Part shown: piece by piece, positions 1-12,645 of the stretch
Layout: every line of letters begins with the position of its first letter
Numbering within the stretch: position 1 is the first letter of the stretch
Notes under the pieces: generated by a model
Seen by the model: the letters and a program-made list of their open reading frames with translations, nothing else
The model's database searches: none
Told to the model about the DNA's origin: nothing
Made by a program: the position numbers and the translations under genes
NCBI GenBank assembly: GCA_036924285.1
Contig: JAYKYS010000009.1
Span: 248,001 to 312,000, forward strand
DNA: 64,000 nucleotides
Reading direction: 5' to 3'
Source of the DNA: Asterella californica
Lineage: Eukaryota > Streptophyta > Marchantiopsida > Marchantiales > Aytoniaceae

Positions 1-517
1 CTAACGATCCCCTCAAGTAATAAGGACTACCTTCCAGACAAACCGTAAGACTCGTAATAACTTCATGTTAACGTTACACTCGCATGCAATACAGGACGAT
101 TGCACTACTTTGAGAGACTACCTAAACCTTCGCAGCTACCGCCACTGCTAACGTCTTTGAACCCTACACATCGCTCAAGCTACCTACTGCTCCTACTGGG
201 ACATGACAAAGAAAGGAGCTCTACCACATTAAGTATAGAGGAGAAGGGGAATGAAACTGTTTCACTGGTTGCACACCAAAGTCTTCTAGGTAATCGTTAC
301 ACGACTGTGAATCCTGGACCGGAGCAGAAATCGGGGCAAAACTGGGCGCAAGAAGTCGATTCATCGAAGCATCCCTTATTCATCGCTACCTTGTGGGAAA
401 GAATCGCATGTCACTTGAACTCTCAAACAAGAAGGAATTGCGGAAGAGGAGCTGACCTCGAGAGGCTCGAGAAAGGACTGAATAAAGGCACTTCCAACCG
501 AATTGTTGGCTCCAACC

Positions 518-1831
518 TTAGTCAGAGTCATCGTAGGCTCCATCATCGTCAGAAAGCTCATCAAAGGTGCGCATATCGAGTTGGTAGCGCAAAATGCCTC
601 CTATTCCGCCGAATCCCCTACAAAACTGTGATCCTTCCTGTGACTTGTTGGTCACGAACTCCAGCGTGCAACCATATCGCTTGTACTCATTGGCAAACCA
701 CTCAAGTAAAGAAGTCTTCTCTTGGACTTCTAGCTCGGCCTGTGTCTCCTGATCCCTGAAATTGCTTTGATCCGCCTCTTGGTCCTTGTTCAGATGCTTA
801 ATCACAATCTCCCCTGTCGAGGCATTTTTCAAAGTGTATCGGTTCACCTCTAAACTCTCCCAAACAATCAACGTCTCGACTGCTCCCATTTCTAGCGCCT
901 TCAGGGTATCCTCAATTCCAAAAACGTACTTCCCAGTATCTTGACTGATTTCCTCAAAATACTTGCCTATTAGCCGCTTCTCCTGGATAAATTTCACATT
1001 GGAGAGAATCTCCGCCGATAGTTCGATCGCCTGACTAAAACCGTTCTCTCCTCCGTAAGATACATCCACAACATTCAAAACTTTCGCCTGAAGTCGTGGA
1101 TCGAACATGTCAGATTGACTCAACTCAGTCTTGAAATCAGCAGAACCCGCCAAGATAAGACCAGCAACGTTCGGCTGACTGGTTGCCGGGTTCACAAAAA
1201 ACTGAGTTGCCAGTTCAGCAGTTTTCCTGACATAATTGTGCCTCTTTTCCATACGCAGTCGGGCAAACCGAAGAGCTGACTGACCTCCACGACCATGCTT
1301 CTTGGGCAAATCCACCGTGAACTTGTGAAGAACCTCTCGCGTGTTCCCACTCAGTGTGCCGAACAGAGTTCCATTTCCATCCATGACGATAAATCCGAAC
1401 TTGTCGTCAGACTCCAGCAACTCATTCAGTGCCTCCGTGTGGAACTTGTTATCACACAAGTATAGCGATGCATTGATAGGTTTGAAAGGTTCGAAATCTA
1501 TGGTCACCTTCTTCTCCTTGCCATCGTCCGTCACTATAGTACCCGTGTACAACACCAATCCATTCGCAGGGACCTTGTTGTATAGCTTCAGCCGCTGTTG
1601 GGCGGAAGTGATGGCTCCCAGAACAGATTGCCGATTCACACGACTCTTGATATTGGACGCGGTTCCGAATTCGTCTCCAAGCATCTTCGTGACACGAGAA
1701 ATCTGATCACGTGGAGGCATAATAAGAGATATCATGGATGTACCATTTCCTCTGGCCGATTCCAAAGCCTTGATAAGTTTCTTTATTTTCCATATTTCTA
1801 TGTTCTTATCAGTTTCCCCTCCGTCCGACAT
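518..1831 (-). CDS. eRF1: Eukaryotic peptide chain release factor subunit 1 (eRF1)
   Basis: A 437-residue intact reading frame covers a whole eRF1, which recognises all three stop codons in the ribosomal A site and triggers peptidyl-tRNA hydrolysis together with the GTPase eRF3 in the cytosol. Domain 1 carries NIKS at residues 60-63 and the YLCDNKF form of the YxCxxxF stop-codon motif at 124-130. Domain 2 carries the catalytic GGQ loop at 182-184. The acidic tail (residues about 425-437, rich in D and S) is typical of the family. The length matches plant eRF1 (about 435 residues). The start is the first methionine, in [10 protein letters not shown], as in plant homologues. The coding region has no intron, as known for plant eRF1 genes; a 5' UTR intron is possible but not resolved. 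All key residues are present, so the gene looks functional. Confidence 0.97.
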   Translation of the reverse strand: MSDGGETDKNIEIWKIKKLIKALESARGNGTSMISLIMPPRDQISRVTKMLGDEFGTASNIKSRVNRQSVLGAITSAQQRLKLYNKVPANGLVLYTGTIVTDDGKEKKVTIDFEPFKPINASLYLCDNKFHTEALNELLESDDKFGFIVMDGNGTLFGTLSGNTREVLHKFTVDLPKKHGRGGQSALRFARLRMEKRHNYVRKTAELATQFFVNPATSQPNVAGLILAGSADFKTELSQSDMFDPRLQAKVLNVVDVSYGGENGFSQAIELSAEILSNVKFIQEKRLIGKYFEEISQDTGKYVFGIEDTLKALEMGAVETLIVWESLEVNRYTLKNASTGEIVIKHLNKDQEADQSNFRDQETQAELEVQEKTSLLEWFANEYKRYGCTLEFVTNKSQEGSQFCRGFGGIGGILRYQLDMRTFDELSDDDGAYDDSD

Positions 1832-3360
1832 CGCGCTATGCGGTTCGTCAACTCTAAGTATAAATGTTTCCGCCTCCTGTAAGAGGAGCGGAGAAGTTGG
1901 AGGAGCTGTGCTGAGTTAAAAGAACAACGACGGCAATCTATGAACAAACTTCACCCACAGAAATCCTTGGTACTCAGACAAAGGCGTCGAGAAACCGGAA
2001 CGAGGACCAAGACATAAAGCAACAACAACAATGAACGACCTACGGGGAGCGAAGGAGGAGGAGAAGAAAATGTTGATGACGATGATGATGACGACGGAGA
2101 AGGAGTCACATACTCGCCCCGACCACGACCCAGGGTTGATAACTAATCAAACGTTTTCAAGAACAAAAAGATCTCTCTTCTCGCCTCGAGAAACCGGGCA
2201 ACATGCAGCGGACGACGACACCACCTCTCTCGACACGTTCAAGACACTCACTCCTTCACTAAGTCGATCCTTCCTCCCTCCCTTCCTCCCTCCCTTCCTG
2301 GAACCACAAAATGCTTTCTAAAACATCCAACACCCTCACGTTCCTCTTCCCTTCCTTCTTGTTCCACAGCATGAAAGGCTGTAAACGAAGCGTAGCTTGG
2401 CGTCCAAGCACAGCGCTAAACGAGAAGACTGCTGGCAAGCACGCCAGGCTAGGGTGGATGGGGATGATCTCGTTCGATCGCTCTATCAGGTGGTCGTCAA
2501 GATGAAGAGAACAGTTCATGTCATCATCATGAATGTGATGCCCTACAAGGAAGGAGAAGGAGAGAGGGTGATAGCGAGAGAAGGAAGGAGGTGCGAGTCT
2601 GGAGTGTGGGAGAGAGAAAAAAAAACAGTCTTGCGGATTGAAGTCATCTTTGCACTTCCTCTCTGCTCTAGCAGAGGAAGTTAAACTAAAATGCTATCCT
2701 TTCCTATGAAAATAGGGGAAAAGTATTTCACGTAATATTGAATGCCGTAGAAAGAAACTATAAATAAAACCTGAAGTATCGTAACCCTAAATCCAGATTA
2801 ATGTATGAATAAAATTGTTGGAAGTTTTCACTGTGTGTTGAGTTTTTAGAACTTCTACAATGAACGTTGAAGAAGTTTTATTTTGTATATGGTAACATGA
2901 ATTTTGGTGATAACAGATTTGTACCGTAGTGATTGTGCCATTCGTGAAATAAATTTCCATTTTGCACCGTTAGTATCTTTTTCAGATCACAAGAACTTTT
3001 GCACAAGAAAGGAGGATGTACTCATCACTTAACGCAGTGTTCTTTTTCTTCTACTGCAGTAGCAATTCAAACCACTCATGTCTAACTATGATTCTTTCAC
3101 ATTAAAATTCGTATGGGTAGGAAAACGCAGCAGAAGAAATACCAGGGAAGATATCATGAGCTAAATTCAAAACCCTAAATCAACATAAACAAGTCAACAA
3201 TTTGGTGTACTAGTCTAAAGTTGCCCTTTGAATCGATCGATGTTGAATTCAAAACCAGTATTTGTCTTATCACGCATCTAGCAATCTAACGGGGAAGAAA
3301 TTACACAGATATTTTCTGTTTCATCTTTAACACGCTCCAAACTACAAAAAATATACTTTA
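1832..3360. other. Intergenic DNA upstream of eRF1 with simple-sequence tracts
   Basis: No coding region is supported here. The first few hundred bases should hold the eRF1 promoter and 5' UTR, but no TATA box or start site is convincing. A GAT-type trinucleotide run lies near 2071-2096. A pyrimidine tract made of repeated TCCC/TTCC units lies at about 2266-2299. From 2690 onward the sequence turns AT-rich and holds nothing recognisable. Confidence 0.5.
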
Positions 3361-3364
3361 ACAT

Positions 3365-3568
3365 GGTTTGAAATGCTACCACGATACCTTATTTCACTCT
3401 TAACGCGATATCCTTTCATTGAATATCTGAACCATGATGAACTGAAAAAGATAATATTTTTAAAGCGGTTTGAAATGTTACTATTGTACTTTATTTCACT
3501 TTTAACGCGATATCTTTTCACTGAAGATTTGAACCATGATGAACTGAAATTGAGAGTCACTTCTCTGT
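3365..3568. repeat. Two-unit tandem repeat, 102-bp period
   Basis: Two consecutive units begin at the GGTTTGAAATG motif at 3365 and 3467. Each runs through TTTCACT, TTAACGCGATATC and AACCATGATGAACTGAAA. The copies differ by scattered substitutions, so this is a moderately old duplication. The reading frames across it follow the repeat and are not evidence of a gene. Confidence 0.85.
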
Positions 3569-6500
3569 GTAACAACATTAGATGCATGATGAACTGAAAT
3601 CAAACTTCCAACCTTTTAGTAATGTTATATTTATACAAAGAAACTCTTTAATAATATAATTTTTATATTTTAATTTCTTGTTCTGCCAAATTATCTCCTT
3701 TCTTTTTTTTTCAGTTTCACCATTTCACAGAACTACCCACGGCATTTTTCAACAGTTTACACATTTCCCGAAAAAAATTGGACTAGAGTCCTTGTAGAGA
3801 GATAATAATTACTTTTTAAGCAAATAATAGAATCACTATAGTAAATTAAATCCCATATTAGGACAATTTCATAAAGCAAAAGCCATTTCGTGATAACTTT
3901 GGAAAACCCTTCAAGGACGTGAAAAGTAGTGTAACACGCGATATCCGCAAGAGTGGCCAAAAGACCACCCTGCTGTCCCCATCCGGACGGCCTGACAGAC
4001 GTGTACTGTACTCTCTTGTGCCTGTCACGTCACTGTCGTCAGTCCTCTTCTATAGCTGTCCTTATTTTTCTCTCTTCTACCTTCGATTTTCTTTACCTAT
4101 CTCCTTCCTATCTCCTCCCATAGCCGGGGCGTTGTGGGATCGAATCCCGCGTCGGTCTCAGGGCAGCAGCGCAAAAAGGTGCTCAAAGTCCCACAGCGAA
4201 AGAGGTCTAAGATAAAAAGAAACAGAGCATGATTCTCCTACCCATCCTTCAGCCCTTCCGGACTTCTTCCCGTGATGCCTTTCAGTTTTCTCACCGTCCC
4301 CAGTCGCTGTCGTCATCCGCAGACTTGTTTACGGCTAAACCCAGCCGTGGCTGCCATTTCACAGCACCGTATACAGTATGGTGAATGGCCATTGATTGAG
4401 TCCGGATTGCCCATAGTCTTCAGTTTCCCCTTTGTGGATTTTATTCTTCTTTTCTCTTGGCATAGTTTAGTCATGTACCTTCTCTATTGAAAATAAGGTA
4501 TTTTTTAAATATTATTGTCTTTTCTCCTTGGCCTTTTAACAATTTACGTTGGCTTGAGTGTTACCGTGGTCTGAGCTGATCATGCTTCTGTAGATGTTAT
4601 CCTTCTTCTGTCAGTTCAAATATTTCGTATGTGGTGGCATACCATTTCCTTTGAGCAGTTAAACTATACTTTATAATTTAGTTTCCCATAAATTTTGTTT
4701 TTGCTCTGCGTATAGTATAGTTATACGTAGGTTGTGAAAAACCTGAAAGGAAGAGGGGAGTTTTTCGTCGTGTGACTATTTTTTTCGTATTAACATACTG
4801 TTAAGAAGAGGGAAGGAAGGGCTGTAAACCCGGAAAAGAGGAAAGAGTGAGATTAGATCTGGATATATCGGTAATGCATAGCCCCTCAATTCAATTGCAA
4901 GCGTAGTTCTTTGTTTATCTTCGATTTTTCTCTCTTCTTGTTATATTCTAACTTTGATACACTACGCATGCAAGTAGCACCACAAATTCATAAAAAAATC
5001 TACTACTTTTAGTTAGATATTATGAAGTGAAAATAACAAGAAATATAATGTAGAGACCCAAACATGACACTCTATCGTCTGTCCTCTAAAGACACACTAA
5101 ACCGTATATATCACACTATTTTAATTTGTATGCTAGGGGTCGACCTTTCAGTGAGTAGAGATCAAAAGGGTTACTGCAGAAAAATGAAGGGTTGGTTTCC
5201 ATGGCTGTAGTGTGTGTTTCCATGGTCAGTTGTAAATAGAAGTCGTAAAAAATGGTCACTCAACCGTCATTTGCTGTCGGAAGTTTTGTGGTGAATATCA
5301 TGTAAACATTTATTGGGCAATTTCTAAAACGAGTGACTAGTTGGAGTAATCACGGTTAGTCAAACCATATTGAAGATGGTCTTTATTGTTAAAAACGTGA
5401 ACTTTTAGATCATCTGACCATCATATTGTTTCAGGCGATTCATCTTTGCATTCCTATTTCTTGTTCTGTTTCTTCCCTCTTGTCGAAAGCTGAGGTAACA
5501 TGCGGTTCTAGAAGATAAGAAATGCGAAGGAAAAGTTTCACATGGAAACCAACCCCAAAACATATGAAACTTAGTTTCAGACTCTAACTTTTACACATCC
5601 GAAATATATCTCCAAACGACCTACATCTATATTTGTGTAAGACTCTCTTTCTCTCGTACTATCAAGCTTGTTTGTTCTCAACTGTCGTATCTAGACATAA
5701 TGCTTACGCAATATTGTGTTCTCCAACATTGTTATAATGTTCTGTTGACCAAATTATCCTCTCCATTTGTTAGTTATGGACATTTGGTTAATCAATTAGG
5801 CATTCGTGGATAAAAAATATAAAATATACTACTATCTCAAAAATATCTCAAAAATATATCTCTAATATATCTGAAAATATTACACGGACTTAATTATTAT
5901 GGACGGATCTACATGTAAGAAGTCTAGCACAGAAAGTTATACTATAACACAATAGACCAACATGCTGAGTGAGGGGCAAGTCCTTGCCTGTCCTATTGGC
6001 TGAAGTTCCTTTGCACGTTGTTGGGAGAATATCTTAGATCAGCCAAGAAAAAATTCGTACGCATATGGCTTTGTGCGTCATATCATGTTACCAAAATCTG
6101 CATGTCTAGAAGAAAATCGACCAAAATATCCTTGTGCAAAAAGCATCCATTTTTCTTTCTCATCTTTGGAATTTGTATGAGAAAAGATATAGAGACGAGA
6201 CTCTATAAGTAGAAGAAAAGGCATGTAAATATAGATTCCCCATACACATAAGATCCATTGTGTAAGCTTACATCTTACAGCTTAGAGAAACTAATAAACT
6301 AATAACTGAAAGTAGACGGGCATGGTAAATTCTAATATCTAAAGAAAAAGAAAACTCAGAGGTCATTCCGACTTATTTGTCAAAATTACGTGAGAGTCGG
6401 ATCCTAAAAAATTTGTAAAAATTATTTCTGAATATTTATTTTCAAAATTTATAAAGTGATATAAGAATATTTTTAATTTAAAAGACTAACGCGTTTTGCT

Positions 6501-7512
6501 CCCCATACACCTAAATTTCCTCTCCTCAACTTTTTATCCGATTTGTTTAGAATCATATTCTTGTGATTCGCGATGGAACACTCGTCCAGTGAGACGGCAA
6601 ACGACCACGTCAGGTTTCGTTTCTAGTTAGAATCCACGTGGGACGAGTAGTATGAACAAGTGATGTGCAGTGAACGACCATGCTGTATGACCAAGTTGCT
6701 TGGTCTATATCACTTGGCCAAACTGCATGGTCGCAATTGGCAGACCGTGAACGCCGATTTTCGCTCAAAGAAGGTAAAGTTTGGCACGAGTATTCTGGAC
6801 TACGGAAAATGTAAGTAAAGAGTTACTGATACACTCGTTGCTATGCCTTAGCATAGTTTTAGGTCAATTGTGAGAACCGAAGAGGGAGTGGGATATTTTG
6901 TCGTGTAGTGTAGTTCGTCGCATTATAGACCGAATAAAAAGAGGGACGGACGGAGAGAGTCGCTGTGAACCCTGAAAGGAAAGAGGAAAGAGTTCAGAAT
7001 TAGCAAGAATTCAGAGAGTGTAGCTCCTTGTTTTTTGGGAACTCGTCGAAATTCGACCTAAGTCATCTAGAAGTTATCCAAACCTAGGAGTTATCATAAA
7101 CGATGAACTAGAGGCGAATGGGAGCGAACGAGAGCGCTGCCGTCGAGTCTCAGGAGCGCACTACTTTCGAAACTGACGCAAGATTCAAACGACGCTTTTG
7201 CTGACTTTAGGAGGGTTCTCGACTCGGATTCAGAAGAATGTAGCTCGAAATGTTGAGAAGGTAGGTAGCAGGCAGGTGCTGTTGTGCGCTGCTTGAGACG
7301 AAGGACGTGTAGATATGGACGCATTTTGGGTGCATGGCCTTCGGAGCTTTTGCCGGGATTTGGTCTGACGTCTGCCGGGGATTTGGATGGGAAATTCTCG
7401 AGTTTCTCCGATATAATTCCGGACGAGACGCTGACAGAGAATGCGGAGGATGAGGCTGCCGGTGCTTTGAGTAGCTTACGACTATGAAAATTGCCTCTCA
7501 GGAGATGTCAAA
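3569..7512. other. Intergenic stretch between eRF1 and the mTERF gene
   Basis: No gene is supported. It contains a diverged direct duplication (4731-4853 and 6866-6995), a 15-bp perfect inverted repeat (5189-5203 and 5541-5555) and a hairpin at 6676-6732, each described elsewhere. The last 500 bases should contain the promoter and 5' UTR of the mTERF gene. A short reading frame at 7284-7487 lies upstream of, and out of frame with, the mTERF start. Confidence 0.5.
6676..6732. repeat. Nested hairpin built from GACCATGC and GACCAAG motifs
   Basis: GACCATGC at 6676 pairs with GCATGGTC ending at 6732. Inside, GACCAAG and CTTGGTC form a perfect seven-base stem with a three-base loop. The CTTGGTC motif also recurs in the terminal repeats of the Mutator-like elements at 15.8, 33.0 and 44.1 kb, so this may be a worn fragment of such an end. 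Confidence 0.55.
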
Positions 7513-10500
7513 ATGCCTTTTATGCGAAGCGCTGGTTATGCCAGGATCGTTGTAGGCACCAGAATGTTCACCTGCAGTGCTAGTGGAGCACTCCCATCGG
7601 TGGAGTCGCTTCTTATCAGAATTACCCTGGCTTTGCAATGTTCGAATGTAGTCGTTGCGAACTCATTTCTAAATGGAGCCAGCGAGACGACAGCTGCTCA
7701 CAGCTGTTCACTTAATGCCCTCAACACTCTTAGATCTGATCCGGACACCGGTAGCAGTTCCGGCAACAGCTGTAAAAATTTAGGCGACGTTGTCACCACC
7801 TCCAAAAGTCCAGGCCTCATTAATTTGGTTATAAAAGGGAGTGTAAGCAGAAGTTTAGGATTGACGCATCGTCGTGATGCACAGGCTTTTCTTGACACGA
7901 GAGGTTCTGGCAGACGGACTTCATCTCCCTTGATTCGGTGTCACAAGTATGAATTCCCTTTGTCACAATACTCATCGACAGCTGTGGAAGTAGGAACGGA
8001 GGTTTTGACTAGGGGAGAAAGTTGGAAAGGTAGGGGTTGGAATCGAACTCCAACAAGTGAAGTGCTAGCTGTAGATAGTGGTACTGGTGCTGCAAAGGAT
8101 AGCGTCTCATCACAGTTCGACAACATCCCAGACCTGGAGGAGAAGCTCAAGTTCTTGGAAACCTGTGGACTGGGAGACAATCAGCTAGTGCAGATGCGAA
8201 AGCGTCTGCCATCTGCTGTCAAGAATACTTTCCTTAAACTTTCGGTGAAGAAACTGATCGAGGTTGCAACATTTCTAGACGAAGAAGTAGGTGTCGAGAA
8301 GAAAGACTTTGGAAATCTGCTCTTTGCAAATCCTTACATTGCTGGAAGCAGTGTGGAAGAGTGTCTTCGACCTAAGGTAATAATGGCTAACCTGTTGTAC
8401 AGCCCTGCAATTCACATTTGTTTTCTTCGTTCGTGAGTGAACACGAGGATTATCTAATTCTAATGGTGCTGTCTCTCCCAGGTCGAATTTTTGCGGCAGC
8501 GAGGAATAACGAAAGAGGAAATGGGTAAGATGGTCCTTCGGTCTCCACAAATCCTTACATACAGCTTGGAAGGGAAGTTGCTCGCAATTGAGCAGAAGCT
8601 TCTAGAAGTTGGCCTGAAGGTTTGCATCTTCCATCTGCCTTAGATGTATGCTTGTAGAAATGTGAGCTCATTGAAGTTTTCATGGTGTTTACTTCATGTC
8701 TGTTGCTTCTAGGCTTCTTAATATGTTGGTCTAATGAATTTTGCTACTTAAACGATGTTGGCCCGTAGTACATCCAGTAGCTCTTGCGTGAGTCATGGTT
8801 TCTGCCTCTAACAGTTTGTCTTCCGGTCAGGATGATGAGATTGGGAGGGTTTTTGTCAGGTATCCGGCCCTTATTGGTACGAGTATTGGAAAGTTTGACA
8901 AGAATGTAAAATCCTTGAAAGAAGCAGGTATATCTGAGGTGGCTCGAGCAATATTCAAAATACCCCAGGTTTTCTCCTTTCCTCAGTGATCGTCACTTTG
9001 TGTCCTTCCGTAAAGGGTTGTCAGCCTCCCATGCTCTCCTTTTGTGTCCGTTCTGACAGTAGGATTTGTGTTGCAGTAAATCGTAATTTCCGTTTACTTT
9101 AAGGAAGTTTGTTGTGCCATTGCTGTGTTTGTGACATCGATCTATTATTCACTGTGGGTTGATATTCTGCCCTTAACCTTGAGTGAGGTAGGAGAACTTA
9201 AAGTGTTCGGAACACCACTAATACTTTGCTGTGGTTCTACCGGCGCTGCACGCTACTTGTACACAAGCTTAGCCTTTACCTTCAGTCGCCTGTATGTCTG
9301 CAGCCATAACTCTTTGGCCCCTTCTTCACGAAAGACGTCTGTCCTTCTCGGGCCTGGTCGAGTAGGGGAGGTTGAGGGCCAAGTTTCGTTTTAATTTCTT
9401 CCAGCAGCAGATTGTCTCAGTACGTGTGCTCATTCCCTCGGACTGACCTTAGTTTTCTGGGACTCTCAGTGAACTTTGAGGAGAGACTTGAGACATGTGT
9501 GAAGCTGTCATTGTGCTTGGTGAAGCAGTGCTGTTTGGGATATTCAGTGAAGCTCTTTCCAACCGAGTAATACAGGAAGGTTGTCTGAAAGAAGTTGCCT
9601 CGTATATATTAAGCTATTCAGTCTGGTGTGCCCAGTCCAACTCAACTTCAGCCCGTGTTGGACATTTAGCATGCATGTCCGCAGCCGCCGTGGATGCTAT
9701 ATCATTGCCTCCTTAATCTGATCTTAATCGGTGGAAAGAAAATGCACTACTTTGACTATCTTTAGGTGTAAAAGTATCAAACCCTATATGGTCTGGTCGT
9801 TTGTGGAGTCCCACGTCCGACCCGATCAACTTTTGTAGCGCAAGAATTAAACGACATCTACATGTAGATCCTCAAACTATCTGGAGGTGTAAAAGTATCA
9901 ACCGTATCTGATGAGGCCATGTATTAGTCCCACGACCGACCCAGTCAACCTTTATCCATAACATAGTGCATCTTTGCATCCTCTAGGTTCGAATAAAAGC
10001 GCTGAGAGTGATACATAACAACGTTTCTACTAGAAGTTGTTATCCATCAACTAGGAAACAGTACTGCACCTACTACTGAACAGTGGTATAGAGGGACTGC
10101 TGAATAGACGGCTGTCTGTCGAAATTCAAGATGCAAAAATGGTCGTCACCTGATGATAAAGTAGACAGATGTAATCCTGAAGCTAACCTGTTGTTTTTTG
10201 TGGGAATTGTTCCTGTGTACAGATCATGAGTCTCAGCTTGGACAGCAAGTACAAAGGAATTTTGCAGTTTTTGCAGGAGGAATTAAACTTGCAGAGTGAT
10301 CAGATATCAAAGATCGTCAGCTCTCAGATATCTATTCTCTCCTTCAGCGTGGAGACAAACATACGTCCTAAGGTTGGCTTTCTCTCAGAGATGGGTCTCC
10401 AGAATGCCGACATTGCCAGGTTACCACCAAACCATCCAGTGTTAAAAGAGCCATGCATACCACTGTCTTTCGTTGTTTCCCAGTAAGTGTTGAATGTGTC

Positions 10501-10916
10501 TTTTCACCTCTTTACTACTGGGAGGATAGGGGAATTGGAGAATTCCTCGTTTTGTAGATTAACTTGGACTACGTTCTAAGGCTGGAAAGGCTTCTCCGTA
10601 TGATATTCGTTTGAACAGGCTGGTCGTCAAGTACCCAAATATCTTCTGCCATAGCTTGGACAAATCCATCAAGCCGAAGGTGCAGTATCTTATAAAGGAA
10701 ATGAAGCTGCAAGTCATGGAGCTGATCGCTTTTCCCCATTACTTGAGCTACAGCTTACCTGACCGCATCAGACCTCGCCATGAATATGTCAGCAAGTACG
10801 GCTTTAGATACAAACTCAGTTCCCTACTTTCCTGTTGTGAAAATGTTTTCCACAAGAGGTACCCCAAACCTCCTTTCTCTGCTCTGAGCGATGATAATTT
10901 AGTCAGCGTACCATGA
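7513..10916 (+). CDS. mTERF-family protein, predicted organelle-targeted, five exons
   Basis: Joining 7513-8376, 8482-8619, 8831-8968, 10223-10419 and 10619-10916 gives an open frame of 544 residues. Every junction is GT-AG, and the last pair restores the mTERF phrase ADIARLVVKYPNI across a phase-2 intron. mTERF proteins are alpha-helical repeat proteins that bind organellar nucleic acid and act in transcription, splicing or ribosome assembly in chloroplasts or mitochondria. Residues 1 to about 200 are Ser/Arg-rich and low in complexity, consistent with a transit peptide plus linker. Repeated mTERF helices run from about residue 203 to 530, with the usual P-x-(I/L) repeat ends such as RYPALIG and KYPNIFC. 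Intron 3 is 1.25 kb and contains a direct repeat. The start at 7513 is the first in-frame ATG of this frame; an upstream exon cannot be excluded. The subfamily is not assigned. Confidence 0.88.
9752..9960. repeat. Diverged direct repeat inside mTERF intron 3
   Basis: Two units of about 100 bp with a 121-bp period begin around the shared motif GGTGTAAAAGTATCAA at 9765 and 9886. Both continue through GTCCCACG and CGACC. Neither copy has coding signs, so it is probably a small transposon remnant or a local duplication. Confidence 0.65.
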
Positions 10917-12440
10917 TGTACTGAGCGTGGCCGCACTTCGAGTGCCTCAATTTTGATACATCAGTAAAGTTTGAGATTACTATCCACGTTTCTTTAGGCA
11001 TGCATTAGCACGACGCTATTTTACCTACTCCATCAATTAAACCACCTTGCATATTTTCCCCTCCATCCGAAGATGGAAGAGGTGAATAATTATTATGCGA
11101 GGAAGTCTGAACAGTTTTAAACTTTCGCGAGCGAGTTGAGTTTTGAAAATAATCTTCCCCAAGACGTTTTGTTCTAGAGTGATATGCCAGTGGTCGGGAA
11201 CAGTTTACGGTCGATGTTCAGGACCTGTAGAAACATGGCGCCATGAAGAGAGAAGGAAAATTTGCTATTTGTTTCTTTAAACCCTCTTCCTGGTAAAAGG
11301 GCCTATATCTTTTTCTGATTTCAAATCCCTCTTTAGGCGAAAGAGTTTTCTTCTGAGAAAAAAAAGGATTGAATCTTAAGTTATTGGTTTCTGATGCTAT
11401 TCAGTCGTTTCCTAATGCTACCTTCTGCATTACCTATGGGAACCAGACGAAAATGTTACATAGATGGGCACTGACAGCCAAAAAGTGACGAGTCTGGGTC
11501 ACGTTCCACGGCCGCAGAAAAAGTGAAGGATAAATCCTATCAGGAGCGGTTTTTCTAGACATTGAAAGTTCATACAGAAACTTCCAAAACGTTAGTGTGG
11601 TACAAGAAAACAAAGAATGTTTTTACGTGATCTAAACACAGTGATTTCTAATCTTTGAATATTTAGTTTAGAGTTAACATTAAACAGTGTTATTTGACCA
11701 TAGATTATGTAAAAGTCTAAATTAATGCTTGTAACTCTTATTTATAAGCACGAAATACCTTCAAAAGTCTACATCTACTATTAACCAAGTTAAAATCTGC
11801 TTCTTTTTCTTCTCAGGGTGGCAGCACAAGTAGAGCAGAAAGACAGCCACGAGAAGACCGAAGCCCAGAAGTCACAACCAACCCCTACATAATGGCCAAG
11901 GTTGAACTCGGTGCCAAGAAGAAAAACTGTGCAGCAAAACTCCTACCTAAGATCGAAGAATGGCCAGACTGCAATTCGACTGAGTTAAACGCAGCGAACT
12001 AGAAGATGAGTAGTGCATATGACAAGAGGCCAAAAGGCAATCAACAGGTGAAGCACTAAGGCAAGCGGCGATCCATGTGACATATTCGTGGAACATAATT
12101 CTGCAGCTGTCGGAGTTGTGCATGAAGTGAACAATTGTTGATGGACTGGATGGCGGAGAGTCAAGTATGAAGCAAAAGACGAAGAGAATGAAGCGCCGGG
12201 AACCAAACATGTTGGAGTTGATGTTGAAAATATGCCATGTGGGCCGATCGATGCTTCCAGAAGCAGGTGGAGACGTTGTTGCAGCTGGGGAAGAGTGGCA
12301 ATCTGCAGAAGAGAAACGGGAGGGGCATACCAGAAAGGGTGATGGCAAGAACTGGTGCAAAGGTGGGAGAAAGATCAGAGAGAAAAATGATAACAATGAG
12401 TTACGATTGCGAGGCTATGCGTTTGCGATTAGTCCGGATC
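10917..12440. other. Region downstream of the mTERF gene
   Basis: This should hold the mTERF 3' UTR. A pyrimidine tract followed by a splice-acceptor-like CAG occurs near 11815, but no coding exon follows that can be joined to the mTERF frame. The frames at 11947-12457 overlap on both strands, look like shadows and match no family I know. Confidence 0.4.
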
Positions 12441-12447
12441 TTTTTCG

Positions 12448-12645
12448 GTTTTCATAGCCGCTCCGGCTGGCCCCAGGCCCTTCCGTCACTTAACCATCAG
12501 CTAATACGACACAATACGCTATAGGACAAAAAGATACCATTTCCGTTCTTCACAATCGATTTTCATAGCCGCTCCCGTCTAGCCTTTCGTCACTTAACCA
12601 TCCGCTAATACGCCAAAATATGCTGCATCATATTTTGGCGTATTA
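12448..12645. repeat. Direct repeat ending in a perfect 17-bp hairpin
   Basis: Two copies of a segment starting TTTTCATAGCCGCTCC begin near 12448 and 12558 and share the phrase CGTCACTTAACCATC followed by GCTAATACG. The second copy ends in a perfect hairpin at 12606-12645. Its left arm, TAATACGCCAAAATATG, is followed by a six-base loop and the exact complement. This looks like the end of a small foldback transposon. Confidence 0.75.

Noticed and set aside
100..759. A 219-residue plus-strand frame
   Set aside because: It overlaps the 3' end and flank of eRF1 in antisense, has no domain and shows composition of a shadow frame.
3342..3597. Small proteins on both strands
   Set aside because: Both frames are created by the 102-bp tandem repeat.
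4134..4150. A tRNA T-arm (GTGGGATCGAATCCCGC)
   Set aside because: Only the T-arm-like stem is present; no D-arm, anticodon arm or acceptor stem lies upstream.
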